A DNA stretch of 54,462 bases from Scatosoma sp045542595 (GTDB lineage: Bacteria; Bacillota; Clostridia; Christensenellales; Borkfalkiaceae). Below the pieces are notes generated by a model. That model was not told the origin of the DNA. It did not search any database and saw only the letters and a list, made by a program, of their open reading frames with translations. The translations under genes were made by a program, and so were the position numbers. Shown here one piece after another: positions 33,695 to 41,491 of the stretch; position 1 is the stretch's first letter, and each line of letters opens with the position of its first letter. The DNA lies in assembly GCA_045542595.1 (NCBI GenBank), contig JAZQLI010000039.1:1-54462 (forward strand). Reading direction: 5' to 3'.

Positions 33695-33721
33695 GAGAGA
33701 ACGGATATTCTCCGTCCTCTC
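33695..33721. other. Strong hairpin without U-tract
   Basis: A ten-base-pair stem (GAGAGGACGG / CCGTTCTCTC on the minus strand) starting 8 nt after the stop of the gene at 33730. It is of the same stop-hugging type as those at 9216 and 18455. Confidence 0.6.
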
Positions 33722-33729
33722 CATAACCT

Positions 33730-34431
33730 TTACGCAACAACGTCATACTCATCGTACTCGTCGCCATACTCTTCATCCACGGGTTCCTCTACCGCACGTG
33801 GACTACTTTTCCTTGGGCTTTGCGACGTTCCCTGTCGTCCTGCTTGCATAACTGCGTTTCTATGCAAATACCATCCAGTAAGCCACGCCTCGTAATGTGC
33901 CTTGCTTACAAGCAACAACTCGCTAAACGCTTCAAACGTCATACTCACGATAACTTTATTTTCAGGTTGCCCGCCATACTTGGGAACGATAAGACCTTTA
34001 TCGTTTTCTTCGCCAGGGCCACTTTGCGCGACAAACAATATATCACTTTTTTGCCCAGCTAAAATGCCTGCCATTCTTGACAGACTTTTTTTATCCTTAC
34101 GTTCGTTACCTAACGCTCTCAATCGTTTTGCAGACGTCCCGCCAAGACTTTCATATAAAGGCGTATTGTCCTTATTCTCTTTCCGTTTATTCAACATATA
34201 ACGGAACTCGCCCGAAGAAAGTTGCCGACAAAGCTCGGTTACTTCTTCTATCGGCAGATAAATATTGATTTTATTTGTCTGCCGTTGTTTTACGGGTTTG
34301 CTCACATCATACGTCGCAAAAAATAAATGCAACCGCCCGTTTTGGAACTTGTCGTTCAATGCCTCCACAAAACAATTTTTTGCGTCTTTTCGGATAATTT
34401 GGTTCAAGTTTTGTTCTTGTTCTTTTGCCAT
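33730..34431 (-). CDS. Hypothetical element protein with acidic tail
   Basis: A 233-residue protein. A mixed alpha/beta core (HLFFATYDVSKPVKQRQTNK, INIYLPIEEVTELCRQLSSG, RLRALGNERKDKKSLSRM) and an acidic Tyr-rich tail (DEEYGDEYDEYDVVA) reminiscent of ssDNA-binding protein tails. I recognise no family. It follows the YodL-like gene and ligase, so a DNA-linked role is plausible. Confidence 0.65.
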   Translation of the reverse strand: MAKEQEQNLNQIIRKDAKNCFVEALNDKFQNGRLHLFFATYDVSKPVKQRQTNKINIYLPIEEVTELCRQLSSGEFRYMLNKRKENKDNTPLYESLGGTSAKRLRALGNERKDKKSLSRMAGILAGQKSDILFVAQSGPGEENDKGLIVPKYGGQPENKVIVSMTFEAFSELLLVSKAHYEAWLTGWYLHRNAVMQAGRQGTSQSPRKSSPRAVEEPVDEEYGDEYDEYDVVA

Positions 34432-34454
34432 TGTATTTTTTCTCCTTTGTTTCT

Positions 34455-34868
34455 TTATTTTTTATCTGATAACTTATAATGAAGCATTTCTTCCCAACGT
34501 TCGTCTTTCCAATACGCAATAATTTTAAAGCCAAATCGAGAACAAAAGTACGCCGTCTTTTTTCCGTTATTATATTCAAACACAACGATATCCGAAACGG
34601 ACATTGACCGCCCCTTATAACCGTCGGGATGAGCATAATTAAAGACTTGGAATACTTCTTCGGGATTACGTACTTCTAACAATCCGTCAAATACACACTC
34701 ATATATTTCGGACGGAGAACGTTCCTTAAATGCTTGGCGAACACACTCATAATCCTCAAAGATAAACGCACGATTTTTCTCTTCGTGGATTATCTGATAC
34801 AGCTTAATTGCCGTAACCTTGACGGGTGTGCTGCTCTCTTGATTTATGTTATCTTTTTTGCTTCCCAT
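34455..34868 (-). CDS. YodL-like domain protein
   Basis: A 137-residue protein. EEVFQVFNYAHPDGYKGRSM, then SVSDIVVFEYNNGKKTAYF and CSRFGFKIIAY, is the YodL-like arrangement found in clostridial integrative elements. Function unknown. It begins 3 nt after the ligase stop. Confidence 0.75.
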   Translation of the reverse strand: MGSKKDNINQESSTPVKVTAIKLYQIIHEEKNRAFIFEDYECVRQAFKERSPSEIYECVFDGLLEVRNPEEVFQVFNYAHPDGYKGRSMSVSDIVVFEYNNGKKTAYFCSRFGFKIIAYWKDERWEEMLHYKLSDKK

Positions 34869-34871
34869 ACT

Positions 34872-35135
34872 TTACACTCCCGCTTCTTCCAGCATCTGCT
34901 CAAACTCTTCTTCCGAACGGGTTTTAATCCCTAAGTTAAGAGCTTTTTGGAGCTTGCTACCGGGCTTATCGCCGTAAAGCACGTAATCGGTTTTCTTTGT
35001 AACCGACGAAGACGGCGTTGCTCCAAGCGAAGCAAGTCTTGCCTCCACTTCACCGCGCGTTCCGTACGAGAACGTTCCCGTTACTACCACCGTTTTCCCG
35101 TAAAAGGGATTCGTTTTATTCTGTTCGTTTGCCAT
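34872..35135 (-). CDS. Possible stand-alone BRCT product from an internal start in ligA
   Basis: In the ligase frame, AAAGGAG (35145-35151) lies 9 nt before ATG 35135, which begins MANEQNKTNPFYGKTVVVTGT, exactly at the BRCT boundary. Translation from here would give an 87-residue BRCT domain alone. The linker before it (KIKFTKETKI) looks like a gene-fusion scar. It may be only a fossil start. Confidence 0.45.
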   Translation of the reverse strand: MANEQNKTNPFYGKTVVVTGTFSYGTRGEVEARLASLGATPSSSVTKKTDYVLYGDKPGSKLQKALNLGIKTRSEEEFEQMLEEAGV

Positions 35136-36866
35136 AATTTTTGTCTCCTTTGTAAATTTAATTTTGCTCAGTAACGGACGCCAAAGTTTTTCTTCTTCCC
35201 TATCCGCATACCAAGCGTAAAGATTTTTTTGCATCATTGCGCCAAAATTAGGTAATTGCGTAAAATCAAAACCAAACTGCAATGCCATTTCAAAATCGTC
35301 CCAAGAACCGTTGAAATATTCGTCGATGTCCCGTCCTGCGTGTCTTCCGACAAGCGGAATGCCAAGCGCTGCAATAAACTTTGCAAGCGTACATTCCCTG
35401 CTTTTCTCGATAGATTTTTGCAAGCGTTCAAAGGATTTCTCTCCAAACCCGTCCGTTTCCACGATTTCATCACGGTAGCGTTCCAACTCGTATAAATCCC
35501 CGAAGTTTTTAATCCAACCACGAGATACGAATTTTTTAAGCGTCGTCCCCGACAAGCCTTCAATATTCATTCTCGTTTTCTCGCAAAAATGCTCAAACTT
35601 CTGCACGAGCTTTGCGCTACAGCTTGCGTTTTCACAGAACAGTTCTCTCGTTCCGCCCGTAGTACGTTTTTCAACTAACGGTGCACCGCAGCAAGGACAT
35701 TCCATAGACAATTTGAACGAATTACTCTTCGTTTTATTTTCGGCAATTTGCGGGATAATCATATTCGCTTTGTATACGTTAATCGTATCCCCTATACCGA
35801 ATTGAAACGCATCGAATATATCCAAGTTGTGTAAATACGCACGCGATACCATTGTCCCGTCAATCTCGACAGGCTCAAACAGTCCCGTGATACTTACCAT
35901 ACCTGTTCGCGTCGTCGCAAGTTCCACGCCTTTGAATTTCGTTTCCACCGTTTCGTCTTGCCACTTAAACGCAATTAAGCGATTCTCGTGATGCCCCGTA
36001 TTGCCAAAGCTACGCCCGTATGCAAGGTCGGCATATTCCATAATCAACCCATCAACGGGATACGTATATGCTTTGGGTTCAAACATTTTAATAGCTTTTT
36101 CGATTTGGTCGGGCGTTGCACCTTCGGTAATATATACGTGCGGTACAACGCTAAAGCCATTTTCTTCAAGGAACTCAAAATCTTCTTCCTTATGCGACAT
36201 AGGTTTTCCGTTTAGCGTTACCACCTCAAACGCAACGAGTTCCAAGCAACGACTTTTCGCATCGTTGGAATCGAGTTTACGTACGCTTCCAGAAGCAAGA
36301 TTTCTCGGATGCGAATACGGATCTTCCAACGTTTCGTTGATTTTTTGGAAGTTGTCCCACGAAATTACACCTTCACCGCGCACTTCAAATGGCAATTTTG
36401 TCGGAACGGTCAAAGGTACGTTCAAAAAGTGCTTTACCGTATGCGTCACGTCTTCCCCGATAACACCTTCCCGTCCGCGAGTAATTGCTTGCACGAGGTT
36501 TCCGTTATCGTAGCGCAACACGAGCGTCAGCCCGTCCAGTTTCCATGATAAGGTTACGTCTTTACCTTTCGCAAATTTCACTAAATCCTCTACAAATTTA
36601 GTTTTGTTTGCCGACAGCATAGGTTTCGAGTGCTGGACAGGCGTAAGCTCGTCCAAGATTTCACCTGCAACCTTTTGCGTAGGCGAGTTAGAAAGAATTA
36701 TCCCACTTTGTTCTTCCAACAATTTCAGCTCATCGTAAAGAGCGTCGTACTCACGGTCGGTCATCATAGGATTATCCTTTTGGTAATAGGCTATATCAGC
36801 CTCAGTTATTTGCTCGATCAATTTTTGCATCCTTTCGAGCATTGGATATTTTTGATTCACACACAT
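34872..36866 (-). CDS. ligA: NAD-dependent DNA ligase
   Basis: A 664-residue ligase. The adenylation motif is SWKLDGLTL with catalytic K109. The OB fold is followed by a four-Cys zinc finger (CPCCGAPL ... FCENASCSAK), helix-hairpin-helix repeats (~430-560), and a C-terminal BRCT domain from ~577. Full length for the family. It seals nicks during element replication or recombination and is a second ligase besides the host's expected one. An internal ribosome site just before BRCT is annotated separately. Confidence 0.93.
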   Translation of the reverse strand: MCVNQKYPMLERMQKLIEQITEADIAYYQKDNPMMTDREYDALYDELKLLEEQSGIILSNSPTQKVAGEILDELTPVQHSKPMLSANKTKFVEDLVKFAKGKDVTLSWKLDGLTLVLRYDNGNLVQAITRGREGVIGEDVTHTVKHFLNVPLTVPTKLPFEVRGEGVISWDNFQKINETLEDPYSHPRNLASGSVRKLDSNDAKSRCLELVAFEVVTLNGKPMSHKEEDFEFLEENGFSVVPHVYITEGATPDQIEKAIKMFEPKAYTYPVDGLIMEYADLAYGRSFGNTGHHENRLIAFKWQDETVETKFKGVELATTRTGMVSITGLFEPVEIDGTMVSRAYLHNLDIFDAFQFGIGDTINVYKANMIIPQIAENKTKSNSFKLSMECPCCGAPLVEKRTTGGTRELFCENASCSAKLVQKFEHFCEKTRMNIEGLSGTTLKKFVSRGWIKNFGDLYELERYRDEIVETDGFGEKSFERLQKSIEKSRECTLAKFIAALGIPLVGRHAGRDIDEYFNGSWDDFEMALQFGFDFTQLPNFGAMMQKNLYAWYADREEEKLWRPLLSKIKFTKETKIMANEQNKTNPFYGKTVVVTGTFSYGTRGEVEARLASLGATPSSSVTKKTDYVLYGDKPGSKLQKALNLGIKTRSEEEFEQMLEEAGV

Positions 36867-36935
36867 CGTTGTAAATTCTCCTTTTATTTTTTTGTAAATT
36901 AAATAATAGATACTCTACTTTTACTAATTAAAAAA

Positions 36936-36956
36936 CAGCATCTTTTTCAGATACTG
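36936..36956 (-). terminator. Terminator upstream of ligA
   Basis: CAGTATCT / AGATGCTG stem (8 bp with a T-G pair on the minus strand), GAAAA loop, then TTTTTTAATT. The remaining ~160-bp gap up to ligA shows no clear promoter. Confidence 0.8.
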
Positions 36957-37025
36957 CCACAATCTTTTCGGCTTACAATAAAAGCCTATTCTCTTTTTAT
37001 TCGAGTACATAGTACCCTTCCTCCT

Positions 37026-37220
37026 TTAATATTTGTTATAATGACCGGTAAAAGTCGTTTCGTAGGTTTCTTCCCCTTCCGCTTTGCAATCCTCGCACGT
37101 CCAAGGCCGCCTTGAACCTATGGGGTCTTGAATTTCAGTTCCGTACGCCAAGCATTCGCTACCGCATATAGGACAAACACCAGGATAACCACTACCGTCT
37201 TCAAATTTCTTTCTTTTCAT
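37026..37220 (-). CDS. Small zinc-ribbon protein
   Basis: A 64-residue protein. CPICGSECLAYGTE and WTCEDCKAEG give two Cys pairs for one zinc. AGGAG before ATG 37220. Short proteins like this are typical of conjugative elements. Role unknown. Confidence 0.7.
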   Translation of the reverse strand: MKRKKFEDGSGYPGVCPICGSECLAYGTEIQDPIGSRRPWTCEDCKAEGEETYETTFTGHYNKY

Positions 37221-37242
37221 CTCGCTTCTCCTGTTCTTAAAT

Positions 37243-37482
37243 TTAGTCTTCTAATACAAGTTCGTCCTTGTCTTCTTTACAATAATATTCTCCGAAGTCA
37301 AGCCGATTCCCGCAATATTGGCAATATCGCCATTCCGTGCATATCCCACCGCCACGTTGACTATCCGTTTCGTATAACGCAATCAATTGCTTTCCGCACT
37401 TGGCGCAATAAAACGTTATCAGTTTACCGTAGTTATGCGTTTTGGGTGTTTCTTTGGGTATCTTTAATTTTAAACCTTTCAA
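37243..37482 (-). CDS. Small zinc-ribbon protein
   Basis: A 79-residue protein with TTG 37482 start and AGGAGGAG upstream. CAKCG and CQYCGNRLDFGEYYC form zinc-binding pairs. Basic start, acidic end. Role unknown. Confidence 0.7.
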   Translation of the reverse strand: MKGLKLKIPKETPKTHNYGKLITFYCAKCGKQLIALYETDSQRGGGICTEWRYCQYCGNRLDFGEYYCKEDKDELVLED

Positions 37483-37495
37483 TTTTATACTCCTC

Positions 37496-37900
37496 CTATC
37501 CCGCCTTTATTTTTTCAGGTCGATATCGCCTGTTAAACTGTATATAATCTACCCACTCGGGGTTATCAAAGATACGCGCTGCAAATAGTTTCAACGTATA
37601 ATTTTGAAGTTCGCTTTTATCCGTTTTACACCATACGCAACGTTCACTTATCCATTGCTTTAATTGCAAAAAAAGTTCCGTTTCACTTTCTCGTTCAATA
37701 AGCATAAGGACTAATCTTTGCCATAGCGATATTTCGATATCTCCAAGCTCGGTTGCTACCCCGTGCCTATAAATATTCCGCTTCTCGCCGTTCCGTTTTT
37801 CCGTCCAACCTCTACCTGTGCCATATCGCATATTCAAACGTGCATACGTCAAATCGGACAAATTAACTTGATTGATATTATCTATTCTTGTATGTTCCAT
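37496..37900 (-). CDS. Hypothetical protein
   Basis: A 134-residue basic protein (MEHTRIDNINQVNLSDLTYA start, AAAAGGAG upstream) with a central LWQRLVLMLIERESETELFL helix and CVWC motif. No family is recognised. Confidence 0.65.
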   Translation of the reverse strand: MEHTRIDNINQVNLSDLTYARLNMRYGTGRGWTEKRNGEKRNIYRHGVATELGDIEISLWQRLVLMLIERESETELFLQLKQWISERCVWCKTDKSELQNYTLKLFAARIFDNPEWVDYIQFNRRYRPEKIKAG

Positions 37901-37901
37901 T

Positions 37902-38327
37902 TTAAGCTCCTTTTAATCCCATCGCATCGGCAAACGCTTCGGGATATACCAGACTGCAAACTTCCATATACCGCTTAAACCCCGCTTCGTTCAACGGTGC
38001 TTTCAACGACGTTTCGCCCCAACAAATGAGTTCTTCTTCCAAAACGCTATATTGGTCGGGTATAAACTTGTTTCCGTTATAATGCGGACAACGGGGAACT
38101 AGAATTTTTTCCAGTTCCGTTTTCGTTATAGCGGACATTATCATATCCCCTTTTTTCGTTGCTATCGCCGTGAGTAAATCTTCCCGATATCCAAGTTTAT
38201 CGTAATGCGTTATGTACGCTCGAAGTTTTAGCAATGCGTCAATACGCAATGCTTTTACCTTTTCCGCTACTGCACTTACACAAACTTGACCGTGTAATCG
38301 GATAATAATCAATTCGTAATTTTTCAT
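37902..38327 (-). CDS. Hypothetical protein
   Basis: A 141-residue protein from ATG 38327 (GGAGGT upstream); the longer frame to 38411 runs into the methylase-like gene and is rejected. MKNYELIIIRLHGQVCVSAV leads a helical protein ending MGLKGA. Not recognised. Confidence 0.65.
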   Translation of the reverse strand: MKNYELIIIRLHGQVCVSAVAEKVKALRIDALLKLRAYITHYDKLGYREDLLTAIATKKGDMIMSAITKTELEKILVPRCPHYNGNKFIPDQYSVLEEELICWGETSLKAPLNEAGFKRYMEVCSLVYPEAFADAMGLKGA

Positions 38328-38338
38328 TTTTACCTCCG

Positions 38339-39175
38339 TTAATTTAAGTTTTCGTATTTTTGAAAGCGTAAGTATTGAAAAACGTAAGCAGGCGTTCTCC
38401 ATACGCTCCAAAGTTCTCTCGTCAAAGCATTCTGATGCTTAATAATGGCAGGGACTCCTGCTAGTGAAAGCTGAAGATACGTCATGTGAACACAACGAAT
38501 ATCTATATCGCTTGCTTCCATAAAACAATTACTCGCATAATTGATATTATACTCGTTCTTCAATACGTCAAGAGCAGCGATGAGCAAACCTCCTCCACCA
38601 CAGCACGGATCATTTACCGTCAGTATTTCATTACGCTCCGATTTTTCTAATACTTCATCGCCTATTGACAATTTTGCCATACACGATGATACGTGGTACG
38701 GCGTGAAGTATTGCCCTGCGTTGGAATTGCCTTGATTGCATCTCATAAAAAGTTCGCCAAGATAATCGTCAAAACAACCGTTATCATATACAACAGATGA
38801 TAAAAGCGCGAATATCATACCAAATATTTCGGCAAGCAATTCACGCTCTTTGGGCTGATATTTTTCCATTATCTTTTTATAGCGTTCTTCTCGTTCGTCG
38901 CGTTGCAATAAATCTACTTGATTGGATATCGCAATCGCACCACATTCAAATACGTCCGATATAAGCTGATGCGTATCCACTCGATATACTGCCGATTTGA
39001 TACGTTTCATGATTTCCTCTACCGTTGGTATCTTATAAGGACATACGTTTTTCTGTTCACCTGCTTTTTGCACCTTTCTTTCCATACTCACGGGCATCGT
39101 TACAGGCAACTCTTGACGAACCGACGGAAATTCTATATCAAATATAGAAAGTTGATTATTTGTCTTTTTTTTCAT
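38339..39175 (-). CDS. N-6 DNA methylase-like protein lacking the NPPY motif
   Basis: A 278-residue protein. GQYFTPYHVSSCMAKL and VNDPCCGGGGLLIAAL are the HsdM-type motifs X and I, and ASDIDIRCVHMTYLQL follows as motif II. The catalytic NPPF/DPPY motif IV is not present; the chain ends soon after TRELWSVWRTPAYVFQYL. I infer that it binds S-adenosylmethionine but may not methylate DNA on its own. Such truncated forms recur on clostridial elements. It overlaps the upstream gene by 20 nt. Confidence 0.75.
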   Translation of the reverse strand: MKKKTNNQLSIFDIEFPSVRQELPVTMPVSMERKVQKAGEQKNVCPYKIPTVEEIMKRIKSAVYRVDTHQLISDVFECGAIAISNQVDLLQRDEREERYKKIMEKYQPKERELLAEIFGMIFALLSSVVYDNGCFDDYLGELFMRCNQGNSNAGQYFTPYHVSSCMAKLSIGDEVLEKSERNEILTVNDPCCGGGGLLIAALDVLKNEYNINYASNCFMEASDIDIRCVHMTYLQLSLAGVPAIIKHQNALTRELWSVWRTPAYVFQYLRFQKYENLN

Positions 39176-39827
39176 TGGCTTCTACAACCTCCCGATAGAA
39201 ATCACGTGCAGGTTGTTTTTCAATCTCTGCTTTTACAAAATCGATTGAATTACGTAATCCAACAACGCTTACGCTTCCTTTATCATCAAGATTTTTATAA
39301 ATATCGTATAGTTTACTCGCAAAATACTCCGCTACGAGTTTCACAAGTTTCTTGCGACATTCTTCCTCGATATTGTTTAATAGCATATTTATCATTTCTC
39401 TGTGCAAATCGTCTTGATAATATTTTTTCGCTTGAAGTTGATGAACTAAATCCATAACATTTAACTCAAGTTCTTTTACTCGCGACCTCAATTCCAACTC
39501 TTTCGGTCTAAATTTCGTGGTAATTTTTTGACCGTTTAACGGCGCAGGATTCCATTCTGCCGTCCTGGAAAAATCAAACATTCCAAGCCCCGTTCTAAAC
39601 TCAATACCTAAAATATTACAAATGGTTTCGCAATCCTGCCATTCACCCTTTGTAAACGCTATCAAAATTTCCAGCTTTTCCCGAAGCCAGATATTTTGAT
39701 TTTGCATATCGAGAACGGGACGAAAATCCACCCCGTCTTCTGCTCCACCTAAAGGCTCAAATTCGATATTGCACGTTTCATACTCTTGATTTTCTTCAAA
39801 GATTTTAAAGATATTTTTCTTGTTCAT
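39156..39827 (-). CDS. Hypothetical protein, first gene of the main element operon
   Basis: A 223-residue acidic protein with a Lys/Glu-rich helical second half (AEWNPAPLNGQKITTKFRP then repeated heptad-like helices and FVKAEIEKQPARDFYREVV). AGGAG precedes ATG 39827. It lies downstream of two tandem terminators. Not recognised. Confidence 0.65.
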   Translation of the reverse strand: MNKKNIFKIFEENQEYETCNIEFEPLGGAEDGVDFRPVLDMQNQNIWLREKLEILIAFTKGEWQDCETICNILGIEFRTGLGMFDFSRTAEWNPAPLNGQKITTKFRPKELELRSRVKELELNVMDLVHQLQAKKYYQDDLHREMINMLLNNIEEECRKKLVKLVAEYFASKLYDIYKNLDDKGSVSVVGLRNSIDFVKAEIEKQPARDFYREVVEANEKKDK

Positions 39828-39925
39828 TGTTTTTCTCCTGTATTTTTTTATATTTTCACGATTGCATATCGCAACCGATTAAAAGGTAGTTATAGAGCTG
39901 AATGCTCTGGAATCTATTAATAAAA

Positions 39926-39958
39926 AAAGCGCCCAGAGAAAAACACTCTGAACGCTTT
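39926..39958 (-). terminator. Terminator B of a tandem pair
   Basis: A thirteen-base-pair stem on the minus strand (AAAGCGTTCAGAG / CTCTGGGCGCTTT, two G-U pairs) with T-rich tail TTTTATT. Confidence 0.9.
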
Positions 39959-39975
39959 GAAAAAAGAAACTAAAA

Positions 39976-40005
39976 AAGTGCCCAACGCTATCGTTGAACA
40001 CTTTT
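39976..40005 (-). terminator. Terminator A of a tandem pair
   Basis: A thirteen-base-pair stem on the minus strand (AAAGTGTTCAACG / CGTTGGGCACTTT, two G-U pairs, four-base loop ATAG), followed by TTTTAG. Same layout as terminator B, so the pair looks like a duplication. Confidence 0.9.
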
Positions 40006-40116
40006 ATTAAAAATATAACTATAATTTATCTATAATAAATTGTGGAACTAATAAATCAAACTAAATGAAAGAGCGTTTTGGCTCACGCACCATCACAGCC
40101 CATCTAAAAAAGGAAA
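40006..40116 (-). promoter_or_regulatory. Promoter/operator region before the main operon
   Basis: No gene fits here. TATCTATAATA (40027-40037) repeats the operator-like motif at 41524. On the minus strand a TTGATT and a TATTAT about 16 nt apart overlap this motif and would fire directly into the tandem terminators. The remaining 50 bases are plain AT-rich DNA. Confidence 0.45.
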
Positions 40117-40135
40117 CAAGCGGTTATGCCGCTTG
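40117..40135 (-). terminator. Terminator after the tandem membrane peptides
   Basis: CAAGCGG / CCGCTTG, 7 bp, five-base loop, followed by TTTCCTTTTTTAG on the minus strand. Confidence 0.85.
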
Positions 40136-40150
40136 CTCTTATAAGTAATA

Positions 40151-40297
40151 TTATTTTTTCTTTTTACTAAAAATTTTCTCGCCGTGGGATTTCAACTTTT
40201 TTATTGCAACGTTACATTGAAATGCCAAGTAACCCATTATGACTAATAAAAATGCTATTCCAACTAAAGTTATGATTAAAGCTGTTTTCGGTTCCAT
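40151..40297 (-). CDS. 48-residue single-pass membrane peptide (second of a pair)
   Basis: ATG 40297 follows GAGGTGAAAT. The peptide has a short start (MEPK), a hydrophobic core (TALIITLVGIAFLLVIMGYL) and a basic end (AIKKLKSHGEKIFSKKKK). The layout mirrors its upstream neighbour, from which it is separated by 12 nt, and its own terminator follows at 40117-40135. No known family is recognised. Small toxic or regulatory membrane peptides are possible. Confidence 0.65.
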   Translation of the reverse strand: MEPKTALIITLVGIAFLLVIMGYLAFQCNVAIKKLKSHGEKIFSKKKK

Positions 40298-40309
40298 ATT
40301 TCACCTCGT

Positions 40310-40462
40310 TTAATGCTTTTTCTTCGGCGTATATAATTTACTCTCGCCATATTTCGCAAGCCTTTTTTCAAGACGAAACCAAAAAACAAACAAAAAACAA
40401 AATCCTAAACCTAAAACTCCCAGCACTATTGTTGCAATGGTCAATGCGGTATATATATCCAT
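40310..40462 (-). CDS. 50-residue single-pass membrane peptide (first of a pair)
   Basis: ATG 40462 with AAAGGAA upstream. Short start (MDIYTAL), hydrophobic core (TIVLGVLGLGFCFLFVFWF) and a basic tail (RLEKRLAKYGESKLYTPKKKH). The tail motif L-x-K-x-G-E-x-x-x-x-x-K-K-K is shared in outline with the second peptide. It has its own promoter at 40495-40523. Holin-like, regulatory or type I toxin-like functions are all guesses. Confidence 0.65.
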   Translation of the reverse strand: MDIYTALTIATIVLGVLGLGFCFLFVFWFRLEKRLAKYGESKLYTPKKKH

Positions 40463-40494
40463 AATTTTTCCTTTGTACAACCCTTATTATTTAA

Positions 40495-40523
40495 ATTATA
40501 ACGAAAAATTAAAATTAAAGCAA
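40495..40523 (-). promoter_or_regulatory. Promoter of the tandem peptide unit
   Basis: TTGCTT (40518-40523), 17 nt, TATAAT (40495-40500) on the minus strand. Confidence 0.8.
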
Positions 40524-40551
40524 GGATTTGAAGCAACTTGAACAAAAAAAA

Positions 40552-41466
40552 CTAATCTATATCCATTCTTTTTAATCTATCAAAGTCTATCTTCAATTCT
40601 TTTTCAAAATCAAATAACAACTCTTGATACCCCTCAACTTTTAAGGATGCTTTTCTTGGTCCGCAAGGCAAAACCGTATGCCCTTCTTTTTGCAACATAT
40701 ATTCTTGTCTAATTCTTGAGCAATTTTGCGTATCTTGTAAATAACCGATTTTTGATAATTCTCGCCAATAAGGAATTGTTTCTCTAAAATTAGGAAGATT
40801 CTTCCAAACAATTATCTTATTATTTATTTTAAACTCAATATATTTTGCATTCAATTGCTTCGCTACATACGCTTCAATATCAACTTGTCTCGTCAAACGA
40901 CCTTCTGGTACTTGCCGGATGAGATTTATATATACTGCATATGAAACATATACTAATTCTTTTTGCATATAAACAACTTTGCTTTGCCCATTTGCTAAAC
41001 TATCTTCTTTTTTTAATTCATCCAACTTCTTATTCAAAATAATACCAAATATATCACCAAGCTTTAATAATTTCCAATACGATGCAGAGGAAATTATACT
41101 TCCGTTCAAAAAACCCTTTATCGTATTAACCGATAATGAAGTAATTTCGTGAATCTCCGAAATAGACTGCTCACACTCTCTCATATATATTTTAAGAGCC
41201 GAGCGAACTTTATCCATTGCGTTTAAATAGTCTTCTTCGCAATTTATCGGAGGAAGTGTCGATTCATCTTTTCGTCGTGTAATTATGTCCCCGAAATCAC
41301 AACCCAAAAAATCACAAATTTTATCTAACATCTCTAACGATACATACTCGCCCTGTCGCATGCGTGTAATTAAGTTGGGAGGAACCGAGCAACGGGCAGA
41401 TAAATCCTTTTGTGTTATATTTTTCTTTTCCATTAAGAGCCATAACTTGTTATATGAAATCGCCAT
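40552..41466 (-). CDS. XRE regulator fused to an alkyltransferase-like (ATL/MGMT-type) domain
   Basis: A 304-residue protein from ATG 41466; the longer frame to 41520 overlaps the promoter. First helix-turn-helix (NKLWLLMEKKNITQKDLSAR) near residues 5-60, a second helix-turn-helix-like block (SEIHEITSLSVNTIKGFLNG) near 110-150. The C-terminal ~115 residues (YAVYINLIRQVPEGRL, TIPYWRELSKIGYLQD, EYMLQKEGHTVLPCG) follow the alkylguanine transferase / ATL layout, with the active PCHR position reading PYWR, so no alkyl-acceptor cysteine is present. Probably the element's master regulator, responding to DNA damage or nucleotide damage. Confidence 0.75.
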   Translation of the reverse strand: MAISYNKLWLLMEKKNITQKDLSARCSVPPNLITRMRQGEYVSLEMLDKICDFLGCDFGDIITRRKDESTLPPINCEEDYLNAMDKVRSALKIYMRECEQSISEIHEITSLSVNTIKGFLNGSIISSASYWKLLKLGDIFGIILNKKLDELKKEDSLANGQSKVVYMQKELVYVSYAVYINLIRQVPEGRLTRQVDIEAYVAKQLNAKYIEFKINNKIIVWKNLPNFRETIPYWRELSKIGYLQDTQNCSRIRQEYMLQKEGHTVLPCGPRKASLKVEGYQELLFDFEKELKIDFDRLKRMDID

Positions 41467-41491
41467 AATTCTATCCCACGTCTTTTTTACA

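Noticed and set aside
39840..40150. Hidden protein gene in the non-coding stretch
   Set aside because: Filled by three terminators and an operator-like region; no frame with a ribosome site.
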